The translations under genes and the position numbers were made by a program. Shown piece by piece: positions 9,253-18,878 of a stretch of DNA of 64,000 nt; positions within the stretch are counted from its first letter, which is position 1; each line of letters begins with the position of its first letter. The stretch comes from Dyella_B jejuensis (GTDB taxonomy: Bacteria; Pseudomonadota; Gammaproteobacteria; Xanthomonadales; Rhodanobacteraceae): positions 77,733 to 141,732 of the forward strand of contig NZ_JADIKJ010000013.1 in NCBI RefSeq assembly GCF_044904675.1. Direction: 5' to 3'. Under the pieces are notes generated by a model, which was given only the letters and a program-made list of their open reading frames with translations, ran no database searches and had not been told where the DNA came from.

Positions 9253-10242
9253 ATGAACACACCTGTTTCCACGACATCCCGCCCACTCTGGCAACGACTG
9301 CTGATCCGCCGCCTGAAATTCATCGGCATCGTCGTCGCGCTGCTGCTGGTCCTGGTGGGCGGCAGTTATCTGTTCGCACCACAATGGCTGCTGCAGGCCA
9401 ACAGCATGCGCGAGGCGATGAATGCGCAGTTGCAGAAGCGCTCGGTGCAAGCCGGCGACACGCGCTGGGTGTATTACGAAGGCGGCCAGGGTCCAACCAT
9501 TGTCCTGCTGCACGGCTTCGCCGCGCGCAAGGAAGTGTGGTTGAAGGTTGCGCCGATGCTTACCGCGCACTTCCACGTAGTCATTCCGGACCTGCCCGGC
9601 TGGGGTGAGTCCTCGCGCATTCCCGGCGCCAGCTACAACATCGACAACCAGGCCGACCGCTTGAACGACTTCGTGCAGACCTTGCATCTGCAGCATGCAT
9701 TGATCGTGGGGCATTCAATGGGCGGCGCTATTGCCGGCGTGTATGCCGCCGAACATCCGCAGGATGTCGCGGAGCTGGCGCTGGTCGATTCGTTCGGCTT
9801 GAAATTCAAGGAAAACGCTTTCGCCAAGGAAGCCTTGGCCGGCCAGGATCCCTTTATCTTTGACGACCGCGCCGGTTTTCTGCGCGCCAGCGCGTTGGCG
9901 TTCGAGCATGTGCCGCACGTTCCGGGACGCTTCATCGACGTGTTCGTCAAGGACAACCTCCGCAATCGCGCCTTCATCGAGAACACCTTCAACGAACTGC
10001 GCGAGCATTCACAAGCGCTGTCGCTGCAGGATCGCCTCGACCAGCTCAACATGCCGGTGCTCGGCCTGTGGTGCCACGACGACAAGATCATCGACGTATC
10101 CGCCCTGGATAGCTTGCGCAACGGGCTCACCCACGCGCCGGCGATCAGCACCAGCGTGCTCAACGGCTGCAACCATATGCCGCAAATGGAAAAGCCGCAG
10201 GAGTTCTCGCAAGTGCTTACCAGTTTTGCGCTGGCGCATTGA
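9253..10242 (+). CDS. Alpha/beta hydrolase with N-terminal membrane anchor
   Basis: 329 residues from ATG 9253 (MNTPVSTTS). A hydrophobic segment at about 22-42 after a basic RRLK stretch should anchor it in the inner membrane, or act as an uncleaved signal. The fold is clear: LLHGFAARKEVW, the DLPGWGESS loop, the nucleophile elbow GHSMGG (Ser 155), Asp in WCHDDKIID, and His in NGCNHMPQMEKP. The substrate is unknown; it resembles lipase/esterase and C-C hydrolase-like members. It lies 166 bases after the M1 peptidase. Confidence 0.85.
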   Translation: MNTPVSTTSRPLWQRLLIRRLKFIGIVVALLLVLVGGSYLFAPQWLLQANSMREAMNAQLQKRSVQAGDTRWVYYEGGQGPTIVLLHGFAARKEVWLKVAPMLTAHFHVVIPDLPGWGESSRIPGASYNIDNQADRLNDFVQTLHLQHALIVGHSMGGAIAGVYAAEHPQDVAELALVDSFGLKFKENAFAKEALAGQDPFIFDDRAGFLRASALAFEHVPHVPGRFIDVFVKDNLRNRAFIENTFNELREHSQALSLQDRLDQLNMPVLGLWCHDDKIIDVSALDSLRNGLTHAPAISTSVLNGCNHMPQMEKPQEFSQVLTSFALAH

Positions 10243-10299
10243 ACGCATAGCCGTTCCTGCGGAAAGGCAGTTTCCATACCTGCGTGTGGTGCGCGCGAG

Positions 10300-10381
10300 C
10301 GCCATTCGAATGGCGTTTCAATGATGGTCCCTGTCGCGAGGTCGTCCCCTCACTCCTTCCCTCTCCCCATTGGGGAGGAGG
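10300..10381. repeat. Palindrome plus REP-like CTCCCC/GGGGAG hairpin
   Basis: In the 177-base gap between two convergent genes, CGCCATTCGAATGGCG (10300-10315) is a perfect 16-base palindrome followed by TTT, and may end transcription of the hydrolase. Farther right, near 10367-10381, CTCCCC ATT GGGGAG lies in a pyrimidine-rich context. A related motif occurs between leuC and leuD (25557-25582), so the second part may be a dispersed intergenic repeat. Confidence 0.4.
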
Positions 10382-10419
10382 CGAAGGGCCGCTTCTTCCA
10401 GCTTGCTGGCGCAAGGAAA

Positions 10420-11268
<849 letters not shown>

Positions 11269-11361
11269 CTCGCATCTCCATGTTTCGCATGACGACAAGC
11301 GTGTCGATAGTGCCGTTGGCGCAATGTGAGCGGCGCGGCGACGCCAGATCACGAGCGCTCG

Positions 11362-12954
11362 TCATGCAGTGGCCGCGGCGCAGGCCTGGTTGGCCTGGTG
11401 TCCGGGCTTTTCATGCAGCAGCCGGCGCATGACACCATTGGTCCAGCCAAAGCCATCCTGCAAGGGATACTCGCCGCCGCCACCGCCGACCGCGCCACCG
11501 GAAGGCACCACCAGCACGTACTTTTCCACCAGCTTGCTTTCGCGCTCGTAGAGGCTGCTTACGGTGTCCAGCCAGCGATGGGCAATGTCGTCGGCCAACT
11601 CCAGGCCGTAGCGCCGCAGTCCGCATATCGCCAGCCACTGCAGTGGCGCCCAGCCGTTGGGCTTGTCCCATTGTTCGCCGCTCTGCGCCTCGGTGGTACC
11701 CAGGCCACCTTGCTCCATCAGCCGGGTGCGCAGCGCCAGGGCAACCTGCGCGGCCTGTTTGTCGCTGGCCAGGCCCACGTAAAGCGGAACGCTGGCCGCT
11801 GCGTTGAGTGCGGTGCGTGGCGCGCGGCGCTGCCAGTCGTAGTCGAGGAAGCTGCCGGCTTCGGCATGCCAAAAAATGCGCTGGATCGCCGCGCCGCGCG
11901 CGTCGGCGCGCGCCCTGAAGGCGTCGGCCTGTTCGCGCTGCCCATCCGCCTGGCTGAGTTCGGCGATCTGCTGCTCCAGCTTGTACAGGAACGCATTGAG
12001 GTCTATCGGCAAAATGGCGGTGGTGCGGATGCTTTCCAATTTGCCGCCGTCGCACCAGCGCGAGCTGAAATCCCAGCCGGATTCGGCACCGGCGCGCAGA
12101 TCGCGATATACCTCGGCCTGCGGCCGCGAGCTGCGCCGGGCTGTGGTGACGTCTTCCAGATACGATTCTTCGCGCGGCGTATCGCGATCGTCCCAATAGC
12201 GGTTCAGCAGTGTCCCATCCTCGAGCCGCACGCAATGACGGTGCGCATCGCCCGGACGCAGCGTCTGGGCGCCTTCCATCCAGAAGTCGTATTCCCTGCG
12301 CAGTTGCGGCAGGTATTCGAGCGCGCCGCACAGGCCATGCTCCTCGAACAGCTCCACCATCATGGCGAACACCGGCGGTTGCGAGCGGCTCAGATAATAA
12401 GTGCGGTTGCCGTTGGGCACGTGGCCGTAGGTGTCGATGAGATAGGCGAAGTTGTTCGCCATCGCGCTGAGCAAATCATGGCGACCGCTTTGCGCCAGGC
12501 CGAGCATGGTGAAGTAGGAATCCCAGTAGTACATCTCACTGAAGCGTCCGCCCGGCACGACGTAATCTTCCGGTAGCGGCAGCAGCGATGACTGCGCTGG
12601 ATGGTGGTGCGGCCGCCGGGTCAACACATCCCACAATCCGTCGATATGGTCGCGCAGCGATTGGCCCGGCACGGAAACGTAATGGCTGCGGTGAATCTCG
12701 GGCACTTCGAAATGGGCACGCACGAACGCGGCCAGATCGAAGCCGTGCTGCGCATGCTGCTGGCGATACAGCGCGAGAATCCGCTCGGGCTCTCCGATGG
12801 GCGCGCAGTCGACGAAGGTTTTGCTGTCGGGAAATACGCGGCCCAGTTGTACCGCGACGAACAGCTCCTGGTAACGATCGGCGGGCGTCAGCGTATCGGC
12901 CGATGCCACTCCTGCGGGTTTGATGCGTGGATTCGCCGTCGAGGGTTCATTCAT
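11362..12954 (-). CDS. Cytoplasmic-type trehalase (GH37)
   Basis: Hydrolyses alpha,alpha-trehalose to two glucose. 530 residues from ATG 12954. Both trehalase signatures are present: PGGRFSEMYYWDSYF (about 145-160) and QWDKPNGWAPLQ near residue 435, plus the Gly-rich GGGGGEYPLQDGFGWTNGV near the C-terminus. No signal peptide is visible, so a cytoplasmic TreF-like role fits better than periplasmic TreA. The SDR dehydrogenase is 93 bases downstream on the same strand. Confidence 0.93.
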   Translation of the reverse strand: MNEPSTANPRIKPAGVASADTLTPADRYQELFVAVQLGRVFPDSKTFVDCAPIGEPERILALYRQQHAQHGFDLAAFVRAHFEVPEIHRSHYVSVPGQSLRDHIDGLWDVLTRRPHHHPAQSSLLPLPEDYVVPGGRFSEMYYWDSYFTMLGLAQSGRHDLLSAMANNFAYLIDTYGHVPNGNRTYYLSRSQPPVFAMMVELFEEHGLCGALEYLPQLRREYDFWMEGAQTLRPGDAHRHCVRLEDGTLLNRYWDDRDTPREESYLEDVTTARRSSRPQAEVYRDLRAGAESGWDFSSRWCDGGKLESIRTTAILPIDLNAFLYKLEQQIAELSQADGQREQADAFRARADARGAAIQRIFWHAEAGSFLDYDWQRRAPRTALNAAASVPLYVGLASDKQAAQVALALRTRLMEQGGLGTTEAQSGEQWDKPNGWAPLQWLAICGLRRYGLELADDIAHRWLDTVSSLYERESKLVEKYVLVVPSGGAVGGGGGEYPLQDGFGWTNGVMRRLLHEKPGHQANQACAAATA

Positions 12955-13099
12955 CACTGTGGCTCGCGTAAAAGCGGCGCGCCGCATGAAGCGACGAGCA
13001 CCGGGAACGGACGTCAGCGTCGGTCAGCAGCGAAGAACCTACGGTGCACGCCGTGGACTGGCGGTGAACGCGGCCCTGCGTAGCATTGATCAGCGCACG

Positions 13100-13672
13100 C
13101 TAGAGCAGCCAGGGCACGAGCGCTTTCACCTGGCGCATGTAGTTGCGGTACTGCTCGCCGAAAAATTCGCACAACCAACGCTCTTCCAGCCGCAGCTTGC
13201 GCCAGAAGGATATGGCCATGATCGCGGTAGCGATAACCGCGCGCCATTCGCCTATCGCCAGCGCCGTGCCGGCGAACGCCAGCAGGAGCCCGGTATAGAT
13301 CGGATGCCGCACGATGCTGTAAGGACCGCGCACGATCAGTTCGTGATCGTGCTTGAGCTGCACGACCCCGCTCCAGTTGCGTCCGAGGATCACCCGCGCC
13401 CAGCAGGTAAGAGCAAGGCCGGCAACGGTCAGCGCAAAGCCCAACCACACCAGCCACAAGGCAAACGGCACGAAGCGCTCGTCGAGGAAGCTGTTTCGGA
13501 ACAGACGGCCACTCCACAGCAACAACACCGCGATAATGATGGGCAGCATGTATTTGCCGAAGCGCGAAAAACGCGACTCCACGCGCACGGCCCGTTTCAC
13601 GCCCAAGGCACTGATGCCCCAGTAGAGCAGCCAGAGCAGCCATAGGCCAAAAAACAACGTGTCCAATGCCAC
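13100..13672 (-). CDS. Isoprenylcysteine carboxyl methyltransferase-like membrane protein
   Basis: 190 residues with about five membrane segments. The hallmark RGPYSIVRHPIYTGLLL followed by the C-terminal LRLEERWLCEFFGEQYRNY matches the ICMT/PEMT (NnrU-like) superfamily, whose members bind SAM at this C-terminal region. Bacterial substrates are mostly unknown. The start is GTG (13670-13672), with GGAG about nine bases upstream. Confidence 0.82.
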   Translation of the reverse strand: MALDTLFFGLWLLWLLYWGISALGVKRAVRVESRFSRFGKYMLPIIIAVLLLWSGRLFRNSFLDERFVPFALWLVWLGFALTVAGLALTCWARVILGRNWSGVVQLKHDHELIVRGPYSIVRHPIYTGLLLAFAGTALAIGEWRAVIATAIMAISFWRKLRLEERWLCEFFGEQYRNYMRQVKALVPWLL

Positions 13673-13787
13673 CGGTGTCGGCTCCGTCGGGTTGCCGGGT
13701 TAGGCCATGCCGGCGCGGCGCCGGTCCGGTCCTTGCGTGCACGAACGCTGGAGAGGATCGCAAAAAAGCGTCCCCGTTCGCGTTGCA

Positions 13788-14555
13788 TCAATCAGCGACA
13801 TCGGCGATCAGCCTGTCCAGTTCGGCCTTCAGCATCGCGCCATGCTGGCGCAGCCAATCGCGTTGTTCACGCCAATCCGGAAAGATCGATTCCACGTGCG
13901 CCCAGAAGCGCGGCGAATGGTTGCGCACTTTCAAATGGCACAGCTCGTGCGCCAGCACGTAGCGCAGCGCCGGGGCCGGCGCCAACGCCAGGGCAAGATC
14001 GAGATTGATGCGATCGCGCGTATCCAGGCTGCCCCAAAGGCTTTTCATCGGGCGGATGCGCAAGGCGGTTGGCGCCAAGCCCAGCTGTGGCACGTAGCCG
14101 GCCAGCCAGCGCGATACATCGCGGCGAATCTGCGTTTCGAAATAGGACGCAAGCAATCCGCGCGCGACCGGCAAGGCACGGCTATGCGGACGCGGGATTT
14201 CCAGCGTCAGGCCGCCATCGTGGGCGACGACCCGTGGATAGGCGCCCTCGTCCCAGTCAAGCACCGTCATTTCGCCGCGTAGCGGAAATTCGATGGCGGT
14301 ACCCACTCGCAGCGGCGGCAATGGCTCGCTGACCAGATTGAGCTCGCCGAGCTTCTTCTCCAGCCAATCGGCGTTGTGGCGCAGGAAAGCGTTGACCTGC
14401 GACAAATGCGTGCCTTGCGGATAGGTGATGCGCGCGCCCTTCGTCGACACGGTAAGGCGCAACCGCCGCGCACGCGGATGCGAAGCCTTCAACACGCGGA
14501 TAGTGTTGCCGCTGGGCGTTGCCAGCTCCAGCCAGTCGCCGTCGAGATACGCCAT
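13788..14555 (-). CDS. YgjP-like zinc metallopeptidase (DUF45)
   Basis: 255 residues from ATG 14555 (MAYLDGDW). The open frame extends upstream, but that part overlaps the noncoding end of rdgC and is unlike the family. The C-terminal half holds the zinc motif HELCHLKVRNHSPRFW, the DUF45/WLM form of HExxH, preceded by the RPMKSLWGSLDTRDRINLD block. Members are small soluble gluzincin-like proteases of unknown target. It lies 128 bases downstream of rdgC on the same strand. Confidence 0.85.
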   Translation of the reverse strand: MAYLDGDWLELATPSGNTIRVLKASHPRARRLRLTVSTKGARITYPQGTHLSQVNAFLRHNADWLEKKLGELNLVSEPLPPLRVGTAIEFPLRGEMTVLDWDEGAYPRVVAHDGGLTLEIPRPHSRALPVARGLLASYFETQIRRDVSRWLAGYVPQLGLAPTALRIRPMKSLWGSLDTRDRINLDLALALAPAPALRYVLAHELCHLKVRNHSPRFWAHVESIFPDWREQRDWLRQHGAMLKAELDRLIADVAD

Positions 14556-14683
14556 GTTCCTGCCTTCCGCTACTGCCTGCCGGAGCCAGAATGGCCCCTG
14601 GGCCCAAGCAGGATGTGGGGCGGCAGGGCGTTGCGCAAGGGCTTTCTTGCCCGCCACGCCGGAAGCCCGGCGCAGCGCGCGTC

Positions 14684-15601
14684 TCAGGAATCCTTGGGAC
14701 GGGGCAGGCCGAACCATTCCTCCAACTTGGCCAGCAACCGCTCCAATTCCAGGGTCAGCAAGGCGAACCGGGCATCCATTTCGGCGGCGGCATCCTGCTG
14801 GCTGTCGCCCAGCTCATCCAGCACGGCATCGAGGAATTTCAGCTTGCGCAGTACCAGGTCTTCCCCGAGCACAAAGCTGATGCGATCGTCGAAAACCAAG
14901 CCCAGCTGGAACACCTGCTTGCCATTGCGCAGATGCTCCTTCACTTCCTCGGCGTCCAGGTCCTGGCGGCGGCAACGCGCGATCGCGCCAGTCGCGGTCG
15001 CCGGGTCGCGCAGTTCGCATTCGTCGCCAAGCGCGAGGCCACCGGGCAGATTGCCGCCGGCGAGCCAGTCGGTCATCAGCACGCGCGGACCTTCTTCGGG
15101 CGCAAGCGGCACCGCCGGGAAGCTGCCGAGCGCCTCGCGGACCTGCGTCAACGCATTCTCGGCCGATTTACGGCTGGAAGTATCCAACACCAGCCAGCCA
15201 TGCTTGCGGTCGACATAGGCGGACATGCGCGAGCTGCGCACGAAGGCACGCGGCAGCAATTCGGTAAGCAGGTCTTCCTTGATGCGCTTGCGTTCGCGCC
15301 CGCCGACCTTGCGGCCTTCTTCCTCCGCGATCTTCTGCACCTTGCGCTGCAGCTCATCGTTCACGACCGCTGCGGGCAGCAGCTTTTCTTCGCTGCCGAC
15401 GGTGAGCAACGTGCAGGCCTTGACCACTTGGGTCATGGCCGCATCGTCACCACGGCCAACCGGCGGCACGAAACCGCGCGTGCCCGTTTCCAGCGGACCG
15501 CAGGAGCGCAGGCGATGCTCGCCCAGCACCTCCTCGAGGCGGTTGAGGTCTTCGGCAACGGCGGGAGAAAAACGGAACAGCGTAAGGTTGCGAAAAAACA
15601 T
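14684..15601 (-). CDS. rdgC: Recombination-associated protein RdgC
   Basis: A DNA-binding ring protein that modulates RecA-dependent recombination. 305 residues, the standard length. It begins MFFRNLTLFRF and carries the family blocks GFVPPVG, RVLMTDWLAGG and LRKLKFLDAVLDE, with a helical C-terminus ending near the GLPRPKDS tail. The ATG is at 15599-15601. The nearby short genes are not functionally linked. Confidence 0.95.
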   Translation of the reverse strand: MFFRNLTLFRFSPAVAEDLNRLEEVLGEHRLRSCGPLETGTRGFVPPVGRGDDAAMTQVVKACTLLTVGSEEKLLPAAVVNDELQRKVQKIAEEEGRKVGGRERKRIKEDLLTELLPRAFVRSSRMSAYVDRKHGWLVLDTSSRKSAENALTQVREALGSFPAVPLAPEEGPRVLMTDWLAGGNLPGGLALGDECELRDPATATGAIARCRRQDLDAEEVKEHLRNGKQVFQLGLVFDDRISFVLGEDLVLRKLKFLDAVLDELGDSQQDAAAEMDARFALLTLELERLLAKLEEWFGLPRPKDS

Positions 15602-15744
15602 GCAGGATCCGGTGAAATGACGCCTCTCCCCGCGCGCAGGAAGAGGTTGGCAGAAGGTTTTCGAGCTTGCCCTGACCGCAGCGACCTTGGCGCGCGCCCT
15701 CCGGCAGCGGGGAGCGGCGCGCGCTTATCGTGCAATCACGCAGC

Positions 15745-16944
15745 TCAGCGAATGACGGCAGCCACCGCGGCAACGACGGTATCGAGATTGTTGCGGTTGA
15801 GCGCCGCCACGCAGATACGGCCCGTGCCGATGGCATAGATCGCATGCTCCTCGCGCAGGCGATCGACCTGCTCTTTACTCAAGCCCGAGTAGGAGAACAT
15901 GCCGGCCTGCCGCTGGATGAAATCGAACTGCGGCGCACCGTGTGCGGCCAGTTTTTCCACCATGCCGGCGCGCATGGCGTGGATGCGTTCGCGCATGTCG
16001 GCCAGTTCATGCTCCCACAAGGTGCGCAATTCCGCGCTGTTGAGCACGCCGGCCACCAGCGCGCCACCATGCGTGGACGGGCTCGAATAGATGGAGCGGA
16101 TGGTGCGCTTGACCAGCGACTGTACCCGCAATGTTTCCTCGCGCGTGGCGCCGACGATGGAGAGCGCGCCCACCCGCTCGCCGTACAGCGAGAACGATTT
16201 CGAATAGGAGTTGGCGACTACGAACGAATCGATGCCCGATTCGGCGAACAGCCGCACGGCGGCGGCATCTTCGTCGGTGCCTTTATCGAAGCCCTGGTAG
16301 GCCATGTCGATGAAGGGCAGCAGGTTGCGCTCCTTCACCAATGCCACGACCTGCTTCCATTGCTCGACCGTGAGATCGACCCCGGTAGGGTTGTGGCAGC
16401 ACGCATGCAGCAACACCACGGTGCCCGGCTCGAGCGTGCCCAGGTCCGCCAGCATGCCGTGGAAATCCAGGCCGTGCGTGGCCGGATCGTAGTAGCCATA
16501 TTCGACAACCTCGAACCCGGCCGCCGTGAACACCACGCGGTGGTTTTCCCAGCTGGGACGGCTGATCGCCACCTTGGCCTTGGGCAGCGCCTTCTTCAGC
16601 AGGTCCGCGCCGACCCGCAGCGCGCCGCTGCCGCCGACCGTTTGCGAAGTCGCCACACGCCCGGCCGCCAACAACGGCGAATCGGGCCCGAACACCAATT
16701 TTTGCGTCGCCTGCGTATAGGCCGGCAGGCCGTCGATCGGCAGGTAGCCGCGCGGCCAGGATTCGCGCGCCAGCGCTTCTTCCACCTGACGCACCGCACG
16801 CAGCATGGGGATGCGGCCGGTTTCATCGTAATAGATGCCTACGCCCAGGTTGACCTTGCCGGGACGGCTGTCGGCCACGAAGGCTTCGGTGAGGCCCAGG
16901 ATCGGGTCGCCCGGGGTCATTTCAACGGATGCAAAAAGGGACAC
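15745..16944 (-). CDS. tyrB: Aromatic-amino-acid aminotransferase
   Basis: A PLP enzyme that transaminates aromatic amino acids and usually aspartate; related enzymes also perform the last step of methionine salvage. 399 residues. The PLP lysine is K249 in NSYSKSFSLYGERVG, with HNPTG (about 184-188) and IDMAYQGF nearby. The start is GTG at 16942-16944: residues MSLFASVEMTPGDPILG align with the family N-terminus, whereas ATG 16920 would remove it. No clear ribosome binding site is visible. Two tandem 8-base boxes lie 31-46 bases upstream. Confidence 0.93.
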   Translation of the reverse strand: MSLFASVEMTPGDPILGLTEAFVADSRPGKVNLGVGIYYDETGRIPMLRAVRQVEEALARESWPRGYLPIDGLPAYTQATQKLVFGPDSPLLAAGRVATSQTVGGSGALRVGADLLKKALPKAKVAISRPSWENHRVVFTAAGFEVVEYGYYDPATHGLDFHGMLADLGTLEPGTVVLLHACCHNPTGVDLTVEQWKQVVALVKERNLLPFIDMAYQGFDKGTDEDAAAVRLFAESGIDSFVVANSYSKSFSLYGERVGALSIVGATREETLRVQSLVKRTIRSIYSSPSTHGGALVAGVLNSAELRTLWEHELADMRERIHAMRAGMVEKLAAHGAPQFDFIQRQAGMFSYSGLSKEQVDRLREEHAIYAIGTGRICVAALNRNNLDTVVAAVAAVIR

Positions 16945-16974
16945 GGCGCTACTCGGTGGTGGAAGGGGAAGTAT

Positions 16975-16990
16975 GGACGTCCAGACGTCC
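16975..16990. promoter_or_regulatory. Two tandem 8-base boxes upstream of tyrB
   Basis: GGACGTCC (16975-16982) is followed without a gap by AGACGTCC (16983-16990), in the 57-base gap between ttcA and tyrB. The second differs at one position, and the first at two, from the MetJ box AGACGTCT of enterobacteria, which also acts as gapless tandem 8-mers. A similar pair lies before the leu operon. The likely role is an operator for tyrB; the regulator is not known. Confidence 0.4.
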
Positions 16991-17001
16991 GCCGGGATTT
17001 G

Positions 17002-17883
17002 CTAAGTTTGCTCGCCATCGTTGCCCGCAAGCCAGCCATGGACGTCCGCGCGCTGGGCGCCCTCGCGCGCGCCCAGCGCAGCGAAATCGAACAGCCGGCG
17101 GTCCGCCAGCTGCGAGGGCGCGACATTGCCCAGTGCGCGAAAGATGTTTTCGCTGCGCCCGGGATACTGGCGTTCCCACTCGTCCAACATGCGACCGACG
17201 GCCTTGCGCTGCAAGTTCTCCTGCGAGCCGCAGAGATTACAGGGAATGATCGGGAACTGCCTGCGCGCGGCGTAGTCGGCGATGTCGCTTTCCTTGCAAT
17301 AGGCCAGCGGACGGATCACCACATGGCGCCCATCGTCCGAGCGCAGCTTGGGCGGCATCGCCTTGAGGCTGGCCTGGTAGAACACGTTGAGGAAGAACGT
17401 GCCCAGGATGTCGTCACGATGGTGGCCTAGCGCGATCTTGGTAACGCCGTTGGCGGCAGCCCAGTGATAGAGCGCGCCGCGGCGCAGCCGCGAGCACAGG
17501 CTGCACAGGGTCTTGCCCTCGGGAATGACCCGGGTCACCGTGCTGTAGGTATCCTGCTCGATGATATGGAAAGGCACGCCGCGCCCGCCCAGGTAATGCG
17601 GCAGCACGTGCGCGGGAAACCCCGGTTGCTTCTGGTCCAGGTTGACGGCTACCAGCTCGAAACGCACCGGCGCCTTCGCCTGCAGCGACAGCAGGATATC
17701 CAGCATCGTGTACGAATCCTTGCCGCCGGACAGGCACACCATCACCTTGTCGCCGTCCTCGATCATGTTGAAATCGGCGATCGCCTGGCCCATCTGGTGG
17801 CGCAGGCGCTTGGCCAGCTTGCCGGCCTCGTAGGCCTGCTTGCGGGCAATTTCGGGCTTGGCGGCCTCGGGATGAGCGGACAT
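17002..17883 (-). CDS. ttcA: tRNA 2-thiocytidine synthetase TtcA
   Basis: Adds sulfur to cytidine 32 of certain tRNAs, using ATP and a 4Fe-4S cluster. 293 residues from ATG 17883 (MSAHPEAAKPE); the open frame upstream does not resemble the family. The PP-loop SGGKDS is at about 52-57, and the two CxxC pairs, LCSLCSR and PCNLCGSQ, supply cluster ligands. The GHHRDDILGTFFLN block is also typical. Downstream is tyrB on the same strand, only 57 bases away. Confidence 0.95.
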   Translation of the reverse strand: MSAHPEAAKPEIARKQAYEAGKLAKRLRHQMGQAIADFNMIEDGDKVMVCLSGGKDSYTMLDILLSLQAKAPVRFELVAVNLDQKQPGFPAHVLPHYLGGRGVPFHIIEQDTYSTVTRVIPEGKTLCSLCSRLRRGALYHWAAANGVTKIALGHHRDDILGTFFLNVFYQASLKAMPPKLRSDDGRHVVIRPLAYCKESDIADYAARRQFPIIPCNLCGSQENLQRKAVGRMLDEWERQYPGRSENIFRALGNVAPSQLADRRLFDFAALGAREGAQRADVHGWLAGNDGEQT

Positions 17884-17988
17884 GGCAAGACGTTCGAACG
17901 ACGGGCAAGCGCCTAGTGTACCTGCCTCACCGCCGATGTTCCGGCGCGCTACACTTGGCGTCTCACCGCTGTCTTTGCGATTGTCACC

Positions 17989-18195
17989 ATGCAGGCCCAG
18001 GATCCGACCCAGATCGCCCATCTCCTGGCTGAGCTTCGCCAGGAGCACCGCGACCTGGACACGGCGATCGCACATATGGCCGCCTCGCTGGGCCGTGACG
18101 AGCTGCAAATCACCCGCATGAAAAAGCGCAAGCTGCTGCTGAAGGACACCATCGCGCGGCTTGAAAGCAAGCTGATTCCCGATCTCGACGCCTGA
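17989..18195 (+). CDS. YdcH-like small helical protein (DUF465)
   Basis: 68 residues. The pattern LRQEHRDLDTAIAHM followed by LQITRMKKRKLLLKDTIARL is typical of YdcH/DUF465 proteins, short helical hairpins of unknown function. The ATG lies 105 bases from the divergent ttcA start. The acetyltransferase gene follows after 18 bases, so the two are probably co-transcribed. Confidence 0.85.
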   Translation: MQAQDPTQIAHLLAELRQEHRDLDTAIAHMAASLGRDELQITRMKKRKLLLKDTIARLESKLIPDLDA

Positions 18196-18213
18196 CTGCC
18201 CACTTAACTTCCG

Positions 18214-18816
18214 ATGCCTACACTCGCTCTGGTTGCCCTGCAGGACGATCACGTTCTGCTCGAACCCCTCGGACCGCATCACACGACCGGGCTCGAAGCC
18301 GCGGCGGCGGATGGCGAGCTCTGGAAACTTTGGTTCACCAGCGCGCCGGCACCGGGCCAGGCGGCGGCCTATGTCGAGAAGGCGCTGCAAGGACACGCCG
18401 CCGGCTGCATGCTGCCGTTCGCGGTACGGGAGAAAAGCAGCGGTGCGATCGTCGGCACCACGCGCTTCTATGATTTCGTGCCGGAACTGCCGCGCATCGC
18501 TATCGGCTACACCTGGTACGCGCAGCGCTGGCAGAAGAGCCATCTGAACACCGCCTGCAAGCGCCTGCTGCTAAAGCATGCGTTCGAGGTGCTGGGCTGC
18601 GTCGCGGTGGAGTTCCACACCGACGGCCGCAACCAGGATTCGCAGCGCGCCATCGAGCGCCTCGGCGCGCATCGCGATGGCGTGCTGCGCGCACACAAGC
18701 GCCGGCCGGACGGCACGCTGCGCGATACGGTTTGCTATTCCATTCTCGCCGGCGAGTGGCCCGACGTGCAGCGTTGGCTGGCGATGCGACTGGCGCGGCT
18801 GGCGAAGAAAAAGTGA
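18214..18816 (+). CDS. GNAT-family N-acetyltransferase (RimJ/YdaF-like)
   Basis: 200 residues with the GNAT core: GAIVGTTRFYDF (strand 4 region), a central acceptor region IAIGYTWYAQRWQKSHLNTACK in place of the usual Q/RxxGxG loop, and CVAVEFHTDGRNQDSQRAIERLGAHRDGVLR near the end. The last block is characteristic of the RimJ/RimL-type subgroup that acts on protein N-termini or amino groups, but no substrate can be assigned. A basic tail ends ARLAKKK. Confidence 0.8.
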   Translation: MPTLALVALQDDHVLLEPLGPHHTTGLEAAAADGELWKLWFTSAPAPGQAAAYVEKALQGHAAGCMLPFAVREKSSGAIVGTTRFYDFVPELPRIAIGYTWYAQRWQKSHLNTACKRLLLKHAFEVLGCVAVEFHTDGRNQDSQRAIERLGAHRDGVLRAHKRRPDGTLRDTVCYSILAGEWPDVQRWLAMRLARLAKKK

Positions 18817-18878
18817 TCGGAGCACCGCGGCAGGCGGTGCCGCACCTCAGTCATTCGCCATCGCGGCCTATGCTCTAC

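Noticed and set aside
15690..15724. GC-only inverted repeat GCGCGCGCC/GGCGCGCGC between rdgC and tyrB
   Set aside because: No T-run follows in either direction, and alternating GC makes chance pairing easy.
17040..17047. A third GGACGTCC box, inside ttcA
   Set aside because: It is a single box without a tandem partner and lies in coding sequence, so chance is likely.
15730..17430. A 566-codon open frame antisense to tyrB and ttcA
   Set aside because: The opposite strand encodes two clear enzymes with all motifs; long antisense frames are expected at this GC content.
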